A stretch of 20,546 nucleotides of DNA from Scenedesmus sp. ARA3 (lineage: Eukaryota > Chlorophyta > Chlorophyceae > Sphaeropleales > Scenedesmaceae). Both the position numbers and the translations under genes were made by a program. Location of the stretch: positions 1 to 20,546 of the forward strand of contig RWJK01000312.1 of the NCBI GenBank assembly GCA_004335835.1, in the 5' to 3' direction. Positions within the stretch are counted from its first letter, which is position 1; every line of letters starts with the position of its first letter. This document shows, piece after piece, positions 11,603 to 17,396 of the stretch. Below the pieces are notes generated by a model. It saw nothing but the letters and a program-made list of their open reading frames with translations. It was not told where the DNA came from and did not search any database.

Positions 11603-13931
11603 TCGCCATGTGATGCTGCCGGTGCTACCTGTCAATGCCGCTCATGCCAAATCTCAGACACCCGGCAATGCTGGTGTCTCTGTAAACATGCTTCTTCTGC
11701 TTGTGCCGCCTGCCACTACGGCTGGTGCTGTTGTCTGTCATATAGCTGGTGCAATGAGTTGTTTAGGGTTTAGGGTTTAGGGGTTGGGTTAGGGTCTCAC
11801 TGCAGCTACTGCTTCTTTGAGGAAAAAAGGAGCATAATTCAGGTTCCAAGGCAAAAGTGACATTCTGTATGTGGCACACAGCAGTTTTGCACCAGTGTTT
11901 GTCACTCACCGCAACGTGCAGGTGATGGCAGCCGCGTGTGGAGTTACCAGTTTGGCTGGCCAGGCCAAGACGAGCCACGTGGCAAGAAGATGCTTCACAT
12001 TGATGAGGGCTTCGGCCACATCTACCTTGTGGTCACCAATGCCAATCTTCCCAACATCATCACTGCAGTAAAGGTCCAGCAGCCGACCAGCACAACACCT
12101 GCTACACACGCCACGCGGGATGTTGACTTTCGGCCACTCACAACAACCACAATTAACAAGCTGGTGCAGGTGAATGGTGTTGTGCTGAACATTGACCCGA
12201 CCTCAATGTATGGAGGGTTGTGGATTACAGGGGAGGCGCGCGCTCAATCCCAGTGCCCTAGCGCTGCTGCGGGTGGTTGCCGTGGTGGCTATTCTGACGG
12301 CTTCATTGTCCGGGTGAGTGGCCATACGTTGCAGAGTTTGCATGTTCAGGGCCATTGATAACCAGGAGAGCTGCTATCAATGCATATGTCACTGCATAGT
12401 AGCCCCAAGGACACAGAGAGTCATCATTGCAGATAAGCATTGCGTCTGCAGCATCGCCGCGACATTCAGCAGCCGCAGCACGTGAGGTGCAGGGTGCATC
12501 GCTACCTGCACCCCTATTGACCACTGCCTGCTACTGGCATGTTTGGGTGCGGCGCTGTGAGGCGATGCCAGCATCCGTGTCACTGACCCGGGCACTGCAT
12601 GGCTGCTGCAAGTGCTGCTGCAGGTCTCAGCTGGTATGACGTTGGAGTTCATCCAGCTGATAGGCACCGCTGGGGTCGATGCAGTCACAGATGCTGACGT
12701 GCTGGCGTCTGACACGGAAAGCATCTACGTGTGTGGAAAGTGAGGCGGCTGCGACGACTGCAGGAGTGTGTGGTGTCGTGGGTCAGCAGGCAGCACCCTT
12801 GCATGCTACCCTACATGTACAACGTCTGCTGCTGGCCTGCAATCAATGCATTCTAAACTATGTGCTCTTGGTAGCAGCGGCATAAGGTACGACCCAATCT
12901 GCTAGCTTGCGCTTGCTGTGGGGGACAGACTGTGCGCTGTTCCTTATGTGCTGGCGTGCATACAATCCATGGCTGACTGAGCGCCTGGATCCTGCCTCGC
13001 AGGTGGGCTTTTGACTCTAACCCCACCCCATTCGTGGCCAAGTACACTGTGTCAGGGTCGGGCCTTGTTGAGGCCTGGAAGAAGGAGTGTGTAACTTCTG
13101 CCTTTCTCTACGAAGGGTTGTGCCGAGTTGACGCGGCCACAAACCAGGTCCACGTCGCCTCAAGGTGAGCTCCATGGGCGGTTGCACCACGCAGTGCAAT
13201 CGCATCAGCAGCAGAACCTGTCACCACTCTGTGCACGTTGTGACTGCACACATGCCGGCGGCTGCAGTGGATCTCATTTATTCTTAAACACAGCAACAGC
13301 GGGCAATTCAGCAATGCGTGTCATGGCACGCATTTCACTGCTTGCTCTGTCATGGCACATGACAGACGTTTGGGAACTTCATTAGCGGTCCTTTGAAGCG
13401 CCTGCACCGCACTGCACCGCACCCTACCCTGCTTTCTGTGCAGCGTTCCAGCTTGTGGCTCATCATCAGAAATAGAACACTCAGGCACCAACCCTGTAAC
13501 CCTGTCAGCGGTCAGCACTGTGAAATTGAAGCACGCTGCCCCAATGCTGCCCTGCCTGCTGCCCCGCTGTCCGCAGCTATTCTTCAAGTGCCGGCAACAA
13601 CGTGTTAGTACAGGCATACGCGACTGCTGACGGCAGCCTCAACTGGCCGTCGGTGCCCGCCCCTTTTACGGTGCCACTTGGACAGACGCTAGCCTTGTCT
13701 TTGCAGGCAAGCTTAGGCTCAGGCAAAATAGTTGCAGTTGGGAGCACACGCGGTGCTATTGATGGGTCAGCAACAAACGCCCTAGCCAGCTGTCCCGGCA
13801 CCAATAACAACTGCGACGACATCTTTGTCATTGTCGATGATGCTCTCAACGGAATTCCAGTGGCAAAGCAAGTAGGTAGTTCAGATGCAGACAATCCTGT
13901 GACATCGGCGCCGTGCGCCAGTGGATGCTGA
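1553..13931 (+). CDS. Secreted multidomain protein: Cys-rich, sushi-like, cadherin-like and beta-propeller repeats (multi-exon gene)
   Basis: This is the overall span of a spliced gene; the exons are listed separately. Seen: a signal peptide exon, a Cys-rich exon resembling the ephrin-receptor-like (GCC2/GCC3) family, eight consecutive one-exon Cys modules of sushi/CCP type, two exons of cadherin-like/VCBS type, and about ten exons reading as SBBP-type beta-propeller repeats. The phases agree across nearly all junctions, giving about 1,555 codons without the incomplete first sushi module. Known of the families: sushi and ephrin-like Cys modules are extracellular disulfide domains, and cadherin-like/VCBS and SBBP repeats are common on secreted or surface proteins. 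Inference: an extracellular, cell-wall or cell-surface protein with adhesive or binding roles; the ligand is unknown. No transmembrane helix was found in the parts read. Weak points are the incomplete module at 3677, a 1-base frameshift near 9500, a gap at 11334-11921 and the 3' end. Confidence 0.72.
1951..2487 (+). CDS. Exon 2: ephrin-receptor-like / GCC2-GCC3 Cys-rich region
   Basis: 179 codons, acceptor CTGCCGCAG|GTG, donor AGG|GTGAGC, phase 0 at both ends. The first 110 or so residues are dense in paired cysteines (DCVCCKTAGW, SACTPC, LQCTRCQPGFS, VCDACAAGYEG, PTCTACDAGSYS, GCVPCPLGSSS). This matches the C-x2-C-x2-G spacing of the ephrin-receptor-like/GCC2-GCC3 family (the PF07699 type), with about two repeats. 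The last 55 or so residues (from IVSMQVNATLLGTC onward) lose the Cys pattern and look like the first strand and helices of a small globular domain continued in exon 3. The 176-bp intron before it holds nothing else recognisable. Confidence 0.75.
2813..2990 (+). CDS. Exon 3: second half of a small domain after the Cys-rich region
   Basis: Acceptor ATGCATGCAG|CCT in phase 0, donor CTTG|GTGAGC in phase 1. It reads PARRRSAPAVTTERTASYMF and then DVLATAAAGVTEDALQFALL. With the end of exon 2 it could make a SEA-like or ferredoxin-like alpha/beta domain (helix, variable loop, strand, helix), but this is pattern only. Without splicing at 2990 the frame stays open to a TAA at 3089-3091, so a short isoform ending there is possible. 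The preceding 325-bp intron (2488-2812) has no other content that I can support. Confidence 0.55.
3225..3248 (+). repeat. CTG triplet run before the microexon acceptor
   Basis: About eight CTG/GCT triplets in the intron end, followed by CTACTGCTACTGCTTCC and the acceptor at 3272. It takes the place of a pyrimidine tract. Confidence 0.85.
3273..3311 (+). CDS. Exon 4: 39-nt microexon, phase 1-1
   Basis: Acceptor CACGCCGCAG|GT and donor CCTAG|GTGGGT flank 39 nt that are open only in the phase-1 frame, reading VLDLGSRDALNL. Both sides are phase 1, matching exon 3 and the following sushi exon. The 282-bp intron before it ends in a (CTG)n run. Exons this small are easily mistaken; support comes from splice-site quality and the phase match. 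Confidence 0.5.
   Translation: MCSTWAPVMHST
3677..3806 (+). CDS. Exon 5: sushi-like module 0, apparently incomplete
   Basis: Acceptor CGCTGCACAG|AT in phase 1. It begins DCSGDPGPSLLPHANWEC and runs through a GSC and SGCLPGFTPS, closely following the first two thirds of module 1 (DCTGNPRG... WDC). The last two cysteines and the G-x-W stretch before them are missing: the frame continues past 3806 into residues without Cys and stops at TAG 3843-3845. The donor is uncertain (CTGCT|GTATGC at 3807 or CAT|GTATAT at 3817), and neither gives phase 1 directly. Either a short downstream exon is missed or the module is degenerate. The 365-bp intron before it ends in a CTG-rich tract. Confidence 0.5.
4036..4212 (+). 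CDS. Exon: sushi-like module 1
   Basis: 177 nt, phase 1-1 (acceptor CTGCCTGCAG|AC, donor TTTCC|GTGAGT). Cys pattern: DC at the start, VWDC, GLCNATSC, KPGF, ARC, PRGWNVISGAC. This is the full six-Cys pattern of the block. In-frame sequence just upstream of the acceptor reads VCYGLPA, like the opening of modules 2 and 3 (CYGLPS), so an alternative upstream acceptor is possible. The next intron (4213-4700) holds the CAGAA microsatellite and a duplicated 15-bp motif. Confidence 0.72.
4306..4340 (+). repeat. CAGAA pentanucleotide microsatellite
   Basis: Seven consecutive 5-bp units, one of them CAAAA, within the intron between sushi modules 1 and 2. Just upstream, a 15-bp motif (AGCACAGTGCAGCGC) occurs at 4246 and again at 4271. 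Confidence 0.92.
4701..4895 (+). CDS. Exon: sushi-like module 2
   Basis: 195 nt, phase 1-1 (acceptor TTGCTGCTGCAG|CA, donor CCTCCAG|GTATGA). It opens CYGLPSDGSDG and keeps the six-Cys pattern: SWAGC, NTLC, NGTC, SARC, GKWNMTGAC. It has the same length as module 3 and differs from it at only 12 of 65 residues by eye, so the two are a tandem exon duplication. Confidence 0.8.
4896..5674 (+). other. 779-bp intron between the duplicated sushi exons
   Basis: The longest intron of the sushi block, between modules 2 and 3. I saw no additional Cys module on the plus strand and no gene on the minus strand. A short TG run lies near 5545, and the end is (GCT)9. Confidence 0.6.
5644..5670 (+). repeat. 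Nine GCT triplets directly before the module 3 acceptor
   Basis: Perfect (GCT)9 ending four bases before the exon. Read through in frame it would add an alanine run to module 3, so a splicing slip there would stay open. Confidence 0.92.
5675..5869 (+). CDS. Exon: sushi-like module 3 (duplicate of module 2)
   Basis: 195 nt, phase 1-1. The acceptor AG directly follows nine GCT triplets; the donor is CTCCAG|GTGAGA. It opens CYGLPSGGGDG, with SWAGC, NTVC, NGTC, SARC and GQWNVTGKC. Similarity to module 2 extends a little into the upstream intron (a GGTGTGGCTG motif before the triplet run). Confidence 0.82.
6127..6303 (+). CDS. Exon: sushi-like module 4
   Basis: 177 nt, phase 1-1 (acceptor GTGCCTGCAG|CG, donor CTCA|GTGAGT). 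It reads LPCPTPPNKAPGVSWDC, then DYC, VGSC, AKC and GSFTIIGSC. The C-P-x-P-P opening is the sushi C1 signature seen in modules 4 to 8. Confidence 0.82.
6637..6828 (+). CDS. Exon: sushi-like module 5
   Basis: 192 nt, phase 1-1 (acceptor CTGCCACAG|CC, donor GCTTC|GTAAGT). It reads ITCPYPPSSQPGHLWSQC, then QLC, VGSC, AAGYYASD, AIC and HTVTGVC. The 333-bp intron before it ends in a long CTG-rich tract. Confidence 0.82.
7105..7269 (+). CDS. Exon: sushi-like module 6
   Basis: 165 nt, phase 1-1 (acceptor TTTTTTTGCAG|CG, the only classic T-run acceptor in the block; donor CAAG|GTGGGG). It reads CPNPPSTGADVSWPC, TTC, RGSCNRGYAGG, ATC, NGNWLVGGTC: the shortest and cleanest example of the six-Cys module. 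Confidence 0.83.
7525..7725 (+). CDS. Exon: sushi-like module 7
   Basis: 201 nt, phase 1-1 (acceptor CCGTTGCAG|GC, donor AACA|GTGAGC). It reads SCINPPNSLPGFVWASSC, STC, SGGCQNPGYTAS, AKC and GQYDVTGQC. Tyr replaces the usual Trp in the G-x-W position. Confidence 0.82.
8035..8208 (+). CDS. Exon: sushi-like module 8
   Basis: 174 nt, phase 1-1 (acceptor CTCCTGCAG|CC, donor TGCA|GTGAGT). It reads CSNPPNRAAGYVWPTQC, DTC, TGTCANRYTPS, ALC and GQYLVTGSC. It is the last Cys module and splices in phase to the first cadherin-like exon, giving NPPGNQAPTAVSD at the junction. Confidence 0.82.
8514..8831 (+). CDS. Exon: cadherin-like/VCBS-type module 1
   Basis: 318 nt (105 full codons), phase 1-1 (acceptor TTGCTGTAG|AT, donor CAGT|GTGAGC). 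It opens PPGNQAPTAVSDTYSITVLP, has the calcium-site-like NDVDPDGDSLTV, and ends FTYMVTDGKGGTAVGSVTV. The pairing N-D-x-D-P-D-G-D ... Y-x-V-x-D-G-x-G-G-T is the hallmark of cadherin-like, Big_9 and VCBS repeats, mostly known from bacterial surface proteins. There are no cysteines except at the junction. Likely a beta-sandwich spacer or adhesion domain. Confidence 0.82.
9284..9584 (+). CDS. Exon: cadherin-like/VCBS-type module 2, with a 1-base frameshift
   Basis: 301 nt between acceptor GGCCTGCAG|TG and donor CCAT|GTAGGT. A phase 1-1 exon should have 300 or 303 nt, so one base is extra. The first part reads NRPPTLADVAGPP, then MDDDGDPISLLSVG and ITWTPSIADSLVAI; the C-terminal hallmark IVIPFTVSDGRGGTGTAKLT is in the next frame. 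The switch lies around 9505-9525. Removing a short intron there would delete the conserved F-T-V-S-D motif, so a sequencing or assembly error or a true frameshift mutation is more likely. Confidence 0.72.
9853..9995 (+). CDS. Exon: entry to the beta-propeller block
   Basis: 143 nt, phase 1 in (acceptor TACGTGCAG|TG), phase 0 out (CAGCAG|GTGTGC). It reads IPLAGDPAFVIGGRTLGNFL, then YEQYFSLTYDGAGNEIRRQQ. The segment from SLTYDGAGNEI resembles the K-x-D-x-x-G-x-x-x-W strand of SBBP-type propeller repeats. Confidence 0.65.
10370..10451 (+). CDS. Exon: beta-propeller repeat segment
   Basis: 82 nt, phase 0 in (acceptor CTGCCACAG|GTT), phase 1 out (ATAG|GTGAGT). It reads VSGTAVNQMTGTALLDSQGS and then TISVGEI. 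It continues from RRQQ of the previous exon and joins VGTVNNPDSTG of the next in a normal propeller-strand pattern. The 374-bp intron before it shows nothing recognisable. Confidence 0.62.
10645..10789 (+). CDS. Exon: SBBP-type beta-propeller repeat
   Basis: 145 nt, phase 1 in (acceptor CTATATGCAG|TT), phase 2 out (TACAG|GTGCGG). It reads GTVNNPDSTGTYTSKGGGGY, then DLFVRKVDAQGVHVYTQIWG, SSTTDAY. The G-x-D-x-F-V-x-K-x-D-x-x-G stretch is the strongest SBBP signature in the gene. Confidence 0.78.
10954..11111 (+). CDS. Exon: SBBP-type beta-propeller repeat
   Basis: 158 nt, phase 2 in (acceptor GTGCTGCAG|G), phase 1 out (CTGA|GTGAGT). It reads DAVISGGYLYVLAVTAGDMP, then MPFDICLAKINL. The order D-A-x-x-G-x-x-Y-V-x-x-x-T-x-G followed by F-D-I-x-L-A-K-x is the next propeller blade. 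Confidence 0.76.
11293..11333 (+). CDS. Exon: short propeller segment
   Basis: 41 nt, phase 1 in (acceptor CATTGCAG|GT), phase 0 out (GGGCAG|GTAGCG). It reads GPGSERVTLGAGQ, completing Ser at the junction. The frame stays open to TAG 11382-11384, so the donor could be a little further on. The following exon in this model needs phase 1, so at least one exon is missing between 11334 and 11921. Confidence 0.45.
11547..11602 (+). repeat. Long TGC/CTG triplet repeat
   Basis: Eighteen triplets with one TGT interruption, in the unresolved intronic stretch of the propeller block. On the minus strand it makes a spurious poly-Gln open frame. Confidence 0.93.
11762..11794 (+). repeat. Interstitial telomere-like tract (TTTAGGG)
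   Basis: Three perfect TTTAGGG units at 11762-11782, followed by degenerate GTTGGG and TTAGGG. TTTAGGG is the plant-type telomere unit, also used by many green algae. It lies inside an intron, not at a chromosome end as far as this window shows. Confidence 0.88.
11922..12313 (+). CDS. Exon: long SBBP-type beta-propeller exon
   Basis: 392 nt, phase 1 in (acceptor AACGTGCAG|GT), phase 0 out (GTCCGG|GTGAGT). It reads DGSRVWSYQFGWPGQDEPRG, then HIDEGFGHIYLVVTNANLP, GLWITGEARAQSQ and GGYSDGFIVR. These are the D-x-x-G-x-x-x-W-x-x-x-F-G, G-x-I-Y-L-V-x-x-T, L-W-I-T-G-E and S-D-G-F-I-V-R elements of two successive blades. Its codons are clean and it is the longest exon of the block. Confidence 0.8.
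12624..12739 (+). CDS. Exon: beta-propeller repeat
   Basis: 116 nt, phase 0 in (acceptor GCTGCTGCAG|GTC), phase 2 out (GGAAA|GTGAGG). It reads VSAGMTLEFIQLIGTAGVDA, then SDTESIYVCGK. L-E-F-I-Q-L-I-G-T-A-G-V-D-A and S-I-Y-V-C-G are the expected propeller strands after D-G-F-I-V-R of the previous exon. The 310-bp intron before it has no other supported content. Confidence 0.75.
13003..13164 (+). CDS. Exon: beta-propeller repeat
   Basis: 162 nt, phase 2-2 (acceptor CTGCCTCGCAG|G, donor TCAAG|GTGAGC). It has no ATG of its own. It reads WAFDSNPTPFVAKYTVSGSG, then LVEAWKKECVTSAFLYEGLC and ATNQVHVAS. P-F-V-A-K-Y-T-x-S-G is again the F-V-A-K-x-D strand of SBBP repeats. Confidence 0.72.
13577..13931 (+). 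CDS. Last confident exon: beta-propeller repeats, in-frame stop
   Basis: Acceptor CTGTCCGCAG|C in phase 2. It reads SYSSAGNNVLVQAYATADGS, then GSGKIVAVGSTRGAIDG, NNNCDDIFVIVDDALNGI and VAKQVGSSDADNP. These are two more blades (I-V-A-V-G-S-T, D-D-I-F-V-I-V-D). The frame ends at TGA 13929-13931. Because the ending VAKQVGSSDADNP looks like the start of another blade, the true exon may end earlier, at CAA|GTAGGT (13870) or CC|GTGCGC (13913), and splice to further 3' exons. Confidence 0.7.
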
Positions 13932-14624
13932 GGGCATGTGTGGCAGTTGTGGGAGTTCATTGTCTGCCTGCGTTCTGCGCACGGCCAGCTTCTGGGCACA
14001 TGGCATGCCACGACACAGGCAATGCGTGGCTGCAGTGTGGCGAGGCTGCAGCGCTGCAGCAGCAGCCAGGGTTGTAGCTGCGCAGTGAAGTGCTTGGTGC
14101 ACATCAGGGTCATAGCCCCTGCAGAAAGGGGCGAGGCATATAATTCCTTGCAGCCGCGTTGTTGCAGGTCTGCAGACCTCACAATGACATGGACATGTGG
14201 ATGTTGTTGACGTCATGTTGATGCATGGTCAAAGTTCACACTAGTGTGGGCTGAGCACAGCAAGTACTGTGCGAGTGTTTGTTGCAGCTAAACTGCAGCC
14301 AACAGCTGTTGTGTGTGCGGTTGCAGAGCATAGAACTGTGTACGTGCGTTCATGTTCATACAGTAGTCCCCTGGTGCGTTGCACATGCGCCTGCGGGGTC
14401 TTGCTCTGATCATCAGTGGGGCATGTGCAAAGCTGTGCCTTGACTGCTGATGTCGCAGCTGCAGCTGCTGTGTCGTTGCATGGTAAGGACATCAGCAGAT
14501 GCTTGTCTGTACTTTATGCATGGCAATTTGCATGCCACTCATCACGGCGCTGACAAGTGCGTGCCCAGCGTGTCGCCACGCCCTTTGGACGTGATCTTTG
14601 CAATCACACTCGTGTTTCCTGCAG
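13932..14624 (+). other. 3' exons, intron or UTR of gene 1, unresolved
   Basis: 693 bp with no clear coding region. It holds a strong donor (TTGCATG|GTAAGG, about 14481) preceded by the in-frame stretch LTADVAAAAAVSLHG. That could be a tiny exon, but its acceptor and phase are not settled. The longer open frames on the minus strand here lack any family signature. Confidence 0.4.
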
Positions 14625-14748
14625 CTGGAGCCAGCTGACTGGGCGAGGCAGAGCTGCTGTCACTAGCAGCTGGCAGTTTGCAGCGTTCCTGCTGTTGCGG
14701 CGCCTGCTGAGGCCTTCGCCTGGCGCTCTTGATTCCTGCCAGTCCTAG
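14625..14748 (+). CDS. Possible terminal exon of the same gene (uncertain)
   Basis: A strong acceptor (CTCGTGTTTCCTGCAG|C) opens a phase-2 frame reading WSQLTGRGRAAVTSSWQFAA, then FLLLRRLLRPSPGALDSCQS before TAG 14746-14748. It would fit in phase after donor CC|GTGCGC in the previous exon. A competing small exon with donor GCATG|GTAAGG (near 14480) would give phase 1 and an early stop here. The peptide resembles no family I know. Confidence 0.25.
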
Positions 14749-15138
14749 GGGCCCCGCCTGTGGCTGAGTGTGCCTGTTGACAGCAGATGTTGATGTTTCG
14801 ATAATGATGAGTTGGGTATTGGTTGTTACATGCTTGTCATCAAAAGTGAGTGGAATTATAATTAGCGAATTTGCTGCTAACCTAGCAGCTGCCGCAGCCC
14901 AGTGCAGCCCTGCCGGGCAGCTGACTCCCTGCAGATGTGACACTTGCCATGCAGTGGTGAGTTCTGTTGTTTCAAGCGCACACAGTGCACAGGCCCACAT
15001 CTGCATGCAAGGAAACATTCACCATGGTTCATCACAGGCATACATGTTCGATGAGCACATGAGCAGTGGTGCTGTAGAGACATGTGCTGGCACACAGCCC
15101 TGCCACAAAGCTCTGTGCTGTGCCTCTTCTTCTTGTGA

Positions 15139-15160
15139 CAAGCACGCATGTGCGTGCTTG
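15139..15160. repeat. Perfect 10-bp inverted repeat with 2-bp centre
   Basis: CAAGCACGCA and its exact reverse complement flank TG. It lies in the convergent intergenic region. The loop is too short for a normal RNA hairpin, though the ends could open to widen it. Confidence 0.8.
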
Positions 15161-17324
15161 CCAAAACGTACGTCACGTGCATTCTAGGCTCTACTGCTTG
15201 TGGTCGCACACTGCTGTGCATCTGCGTTATTGGGCCAGACTGATTTTAGTTTCTCATTCTCATCCTCGGCTGGTATGTACATGTGAATAAAGATTTGTCT
15301 GGAGGATTTGTGTTGTTGGTGGATCCTATGCATATGCATCACCGAGCCAGGCGGGAACCTGGACAGGCCGCCATGCATGCGAGGTGGCTGGCATGTCGAG
15401 CATCACCTACGCACACGCTTGCAGCTCATGAGCTCTGATCAGAAAGGTTCTGCCCTGCATTGCCTCTGCAGTATGTTTGTTCAGCTTCCTCAGTGTTGAT
15501 GCTACAGTACGTCAGCCTTACCAGGTGCATAATACAATGCATTATCGACGATCTGACATCAGATTCAGCTCTGTGTGGCAGGTGCAGGCTTGCATGAACA
15601 CCATCAAACCGCCCACACGACATGGCATGGATGATCGCATGCCATGACGACCCTGACATGACCCTGATGTATGCTATGTATCTTCTGTTACCAATTGAGC
15701 CATAGCAACAGACTGCACAGCAGGCTGCAGGCATTGACGGCTTGCGGAGGACTGGAACATGGGTGCTTTGCTGCCAAGCCGCCATGATACCCATAGCACA
15801 ACATCACACGGCAACATCACACGGCAGAAACCGACACCGACCTCGACTGAGGTGCCATTGCTTGCAGCAGCACCCAGCAGCCAAACTCCACACCTTGCTG
15901 CAGCGCAACACCTAATGGCCGCGGTGAATCCTTGCGCACTTGTGCAGTGCAGTTTTCATGCCATCGCAAAGACACCATTTGATCATCCAAGCGACAGAAC
16001 GCACATTCCAACATACGAAGACCTGAAACTGCATCAGCTCCAGCTTATGATAGAATTCTTGACACAGGATGACACGATACGCACGTGTGCACAGTCTGCT
16101 GCAGGGCGCGCCGTGCATCAGGGTGATGCCAGCTGCCACTGGTCTTTGGCACTGCAACTGCAGTAACTCGGCCCCCGGAACAAAAGCTCTGAGCTGCGTG
16201 CAGCATGCTGCTACCAAGCCAAGCACACAAAGATGTGCACGCGACCCAAAGCCAATTTAGACTACCCGTATTGTTTGCACAAGCAGCTGTTGTCCACTTA
16301 CGCTTGCTTCAGCGTTGCAGGCATCAAGCTGCAAGAATAACAGCATGCACAATAGTTGTACCAATGGTTGATATAGTTGCTGACTGTGCGTGTCACAGCT
16401 TTCCACCCTGCCAGTGACGGAGACAACTGTAAAGCGGCACACAGGGCCCACCAAACACAGGTGCTGCCTGCAGCACATGTGGACAACCCGATGTTGTGCA
16501 GCAGCCAAGATTATGTGGCATGATCCCTGCAACGAAGTAGCATGACAAGCGCCGCCAAGCATGCGCGCTGCCAGACATTGAGAAGCTGCACAAAGCAAGG
16601 CTACCAGAGCTTGCCAAGCACAACTGCACAGCAACATCACCCGGCGTCAACCAACAGCACTACTAGTTGTTTTTGCCAAGTAGCACTCGACTCCACCTGC
16701 TGTGATACCACAGCTGGACAAAAGTACAAATCGCTCTCTGACACAACACACACACTCTCTCCCCCTTTCTCACCCTACTGCCGCACCCAAGCCCTGCAAC
16801 ACTCGTCACAGCACAGGGGCTGGCTGCACCACAACATGGCGGTGACGGGTGCACGACACAAGCAGTGACTGGCAGTTCCTGGCTGCTGGTTGCGCAGCTG
16901 CACAGTCAAACACACCTACCCACAATCACTTCAAGCTAGCTTCAAGCTAGCACTGTTGGCCTGCTGAACAGCATCCCGCTTCACGCAGCTCCAAGGCTGG
17001 TGCTTGCATGTGTCTTTGGACGTAGCCAACCGTCCTCAACACAAGTACACCCTAGCTACCCTATGAACCTAAACAACTCGATCACCTGCCAACAGGGAGA
17101 GCGCACCACAAAGCTCTTGCAGCGGCACAGCCTCCACCAGCACCCCATCTCAAGGACAACGGATCACTCCCTCTCTTGGCTCACCCAAGGCCTTGTCCAC
17201 CACAGCACGGCTTCACCACATGCTGCATCGTTCATGACTGGGTGAACACACAACATCACACTGAGCTCAAGTCGCTGCAACCTGCACCTCACTTGGCATA
17301 AGCACAGATGCGTTCCGCAGCATG

Positions 17325-17329
17325 TTACA
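17325..17329 (-). promoter_or_regulatory. Candidate polyadenylation signal TGTAA of the PES gene
   Basis: On the minus strand TGTAA lies 68 nt downstream of the stop codon. TGTAA is the usual poly(A) signal of chlorophyte algae. The position is plausible, but a 5-bp motif is weak evidence. Confidence 0.45.
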
Positions 17330-17396
17330 ATGCATGCCAGCCAGCGCTGCAGATGCGTCCAGCAGCCACCCTCAGCGCCAATGCCCGCACCCACTT

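Larger units (their letters stand above)
11334..11921 (+). other. 588-bp stretch: intron(s) with an unresolved exon, long CTG repeat and telomere-like tract
   Basis: The propeller model skips from phase 0 (11333) to phase 1 (11922), so a piece of coding sequence is expected here, probably a blade strand of the F-V-x-K-x-D type. I could not find one with convincing splice sites. The stretch contains 18 near-perfect TGC triplets (11547-11602) and a TTTAGGG tract (11762-11794). A candidate acceptor lies at AAATCTCAG|AC near 11656. Confidence 0.5.
14749..17396. other. 2.6-kb convergent intergenic region
   Basis: It lies between the 3' ends of the two convergent genes. No open frame has family similarity or exon-quality splice flanks that I can support. 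It contains small direct repeats (13 bp twice near 15800, 11 bp twice at 16930-16951) and a 22-bp near-palindrome at 15139-15160. The 135-codon frame at 15759-16166 is the best remaining candidate but unconvincing. Confidence 0.5.

Noticed and set aside
11381..11635. Minus-strand open frame with a poly-Gln run (and Leu and Cys runs in plus frames)
   Set aside because: It is produced by the CTG triplet repeat; the flanking residues have no coding character.
9853..13931. Idea that the SBBP and cadherin-like part is a recent bacterial insertion or contamination
   Set aside because: The region is interrupted by many GT-AG introns with matching phases and joined in phase to the sushi exons, so it is an established nuclear gene, whatever its distant origin.
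13577..14182. 201-codon minus-strand open frame
   Set aside because: It is the antisense shadow of the propeller exon at 13577-13931, which has clear blade motifs in the plus frame; no family signature of its own.
15759..16166. 135-codon plus-strand open frame with the segment HIPTYEDLKLHQLQLMIEF
   Set aside because: The segment looks faintly protein-like, but there are no splice-consistent partners, no family match and Ala/Gln/His-rich flanks. Left unannotated; transcript data would decide.
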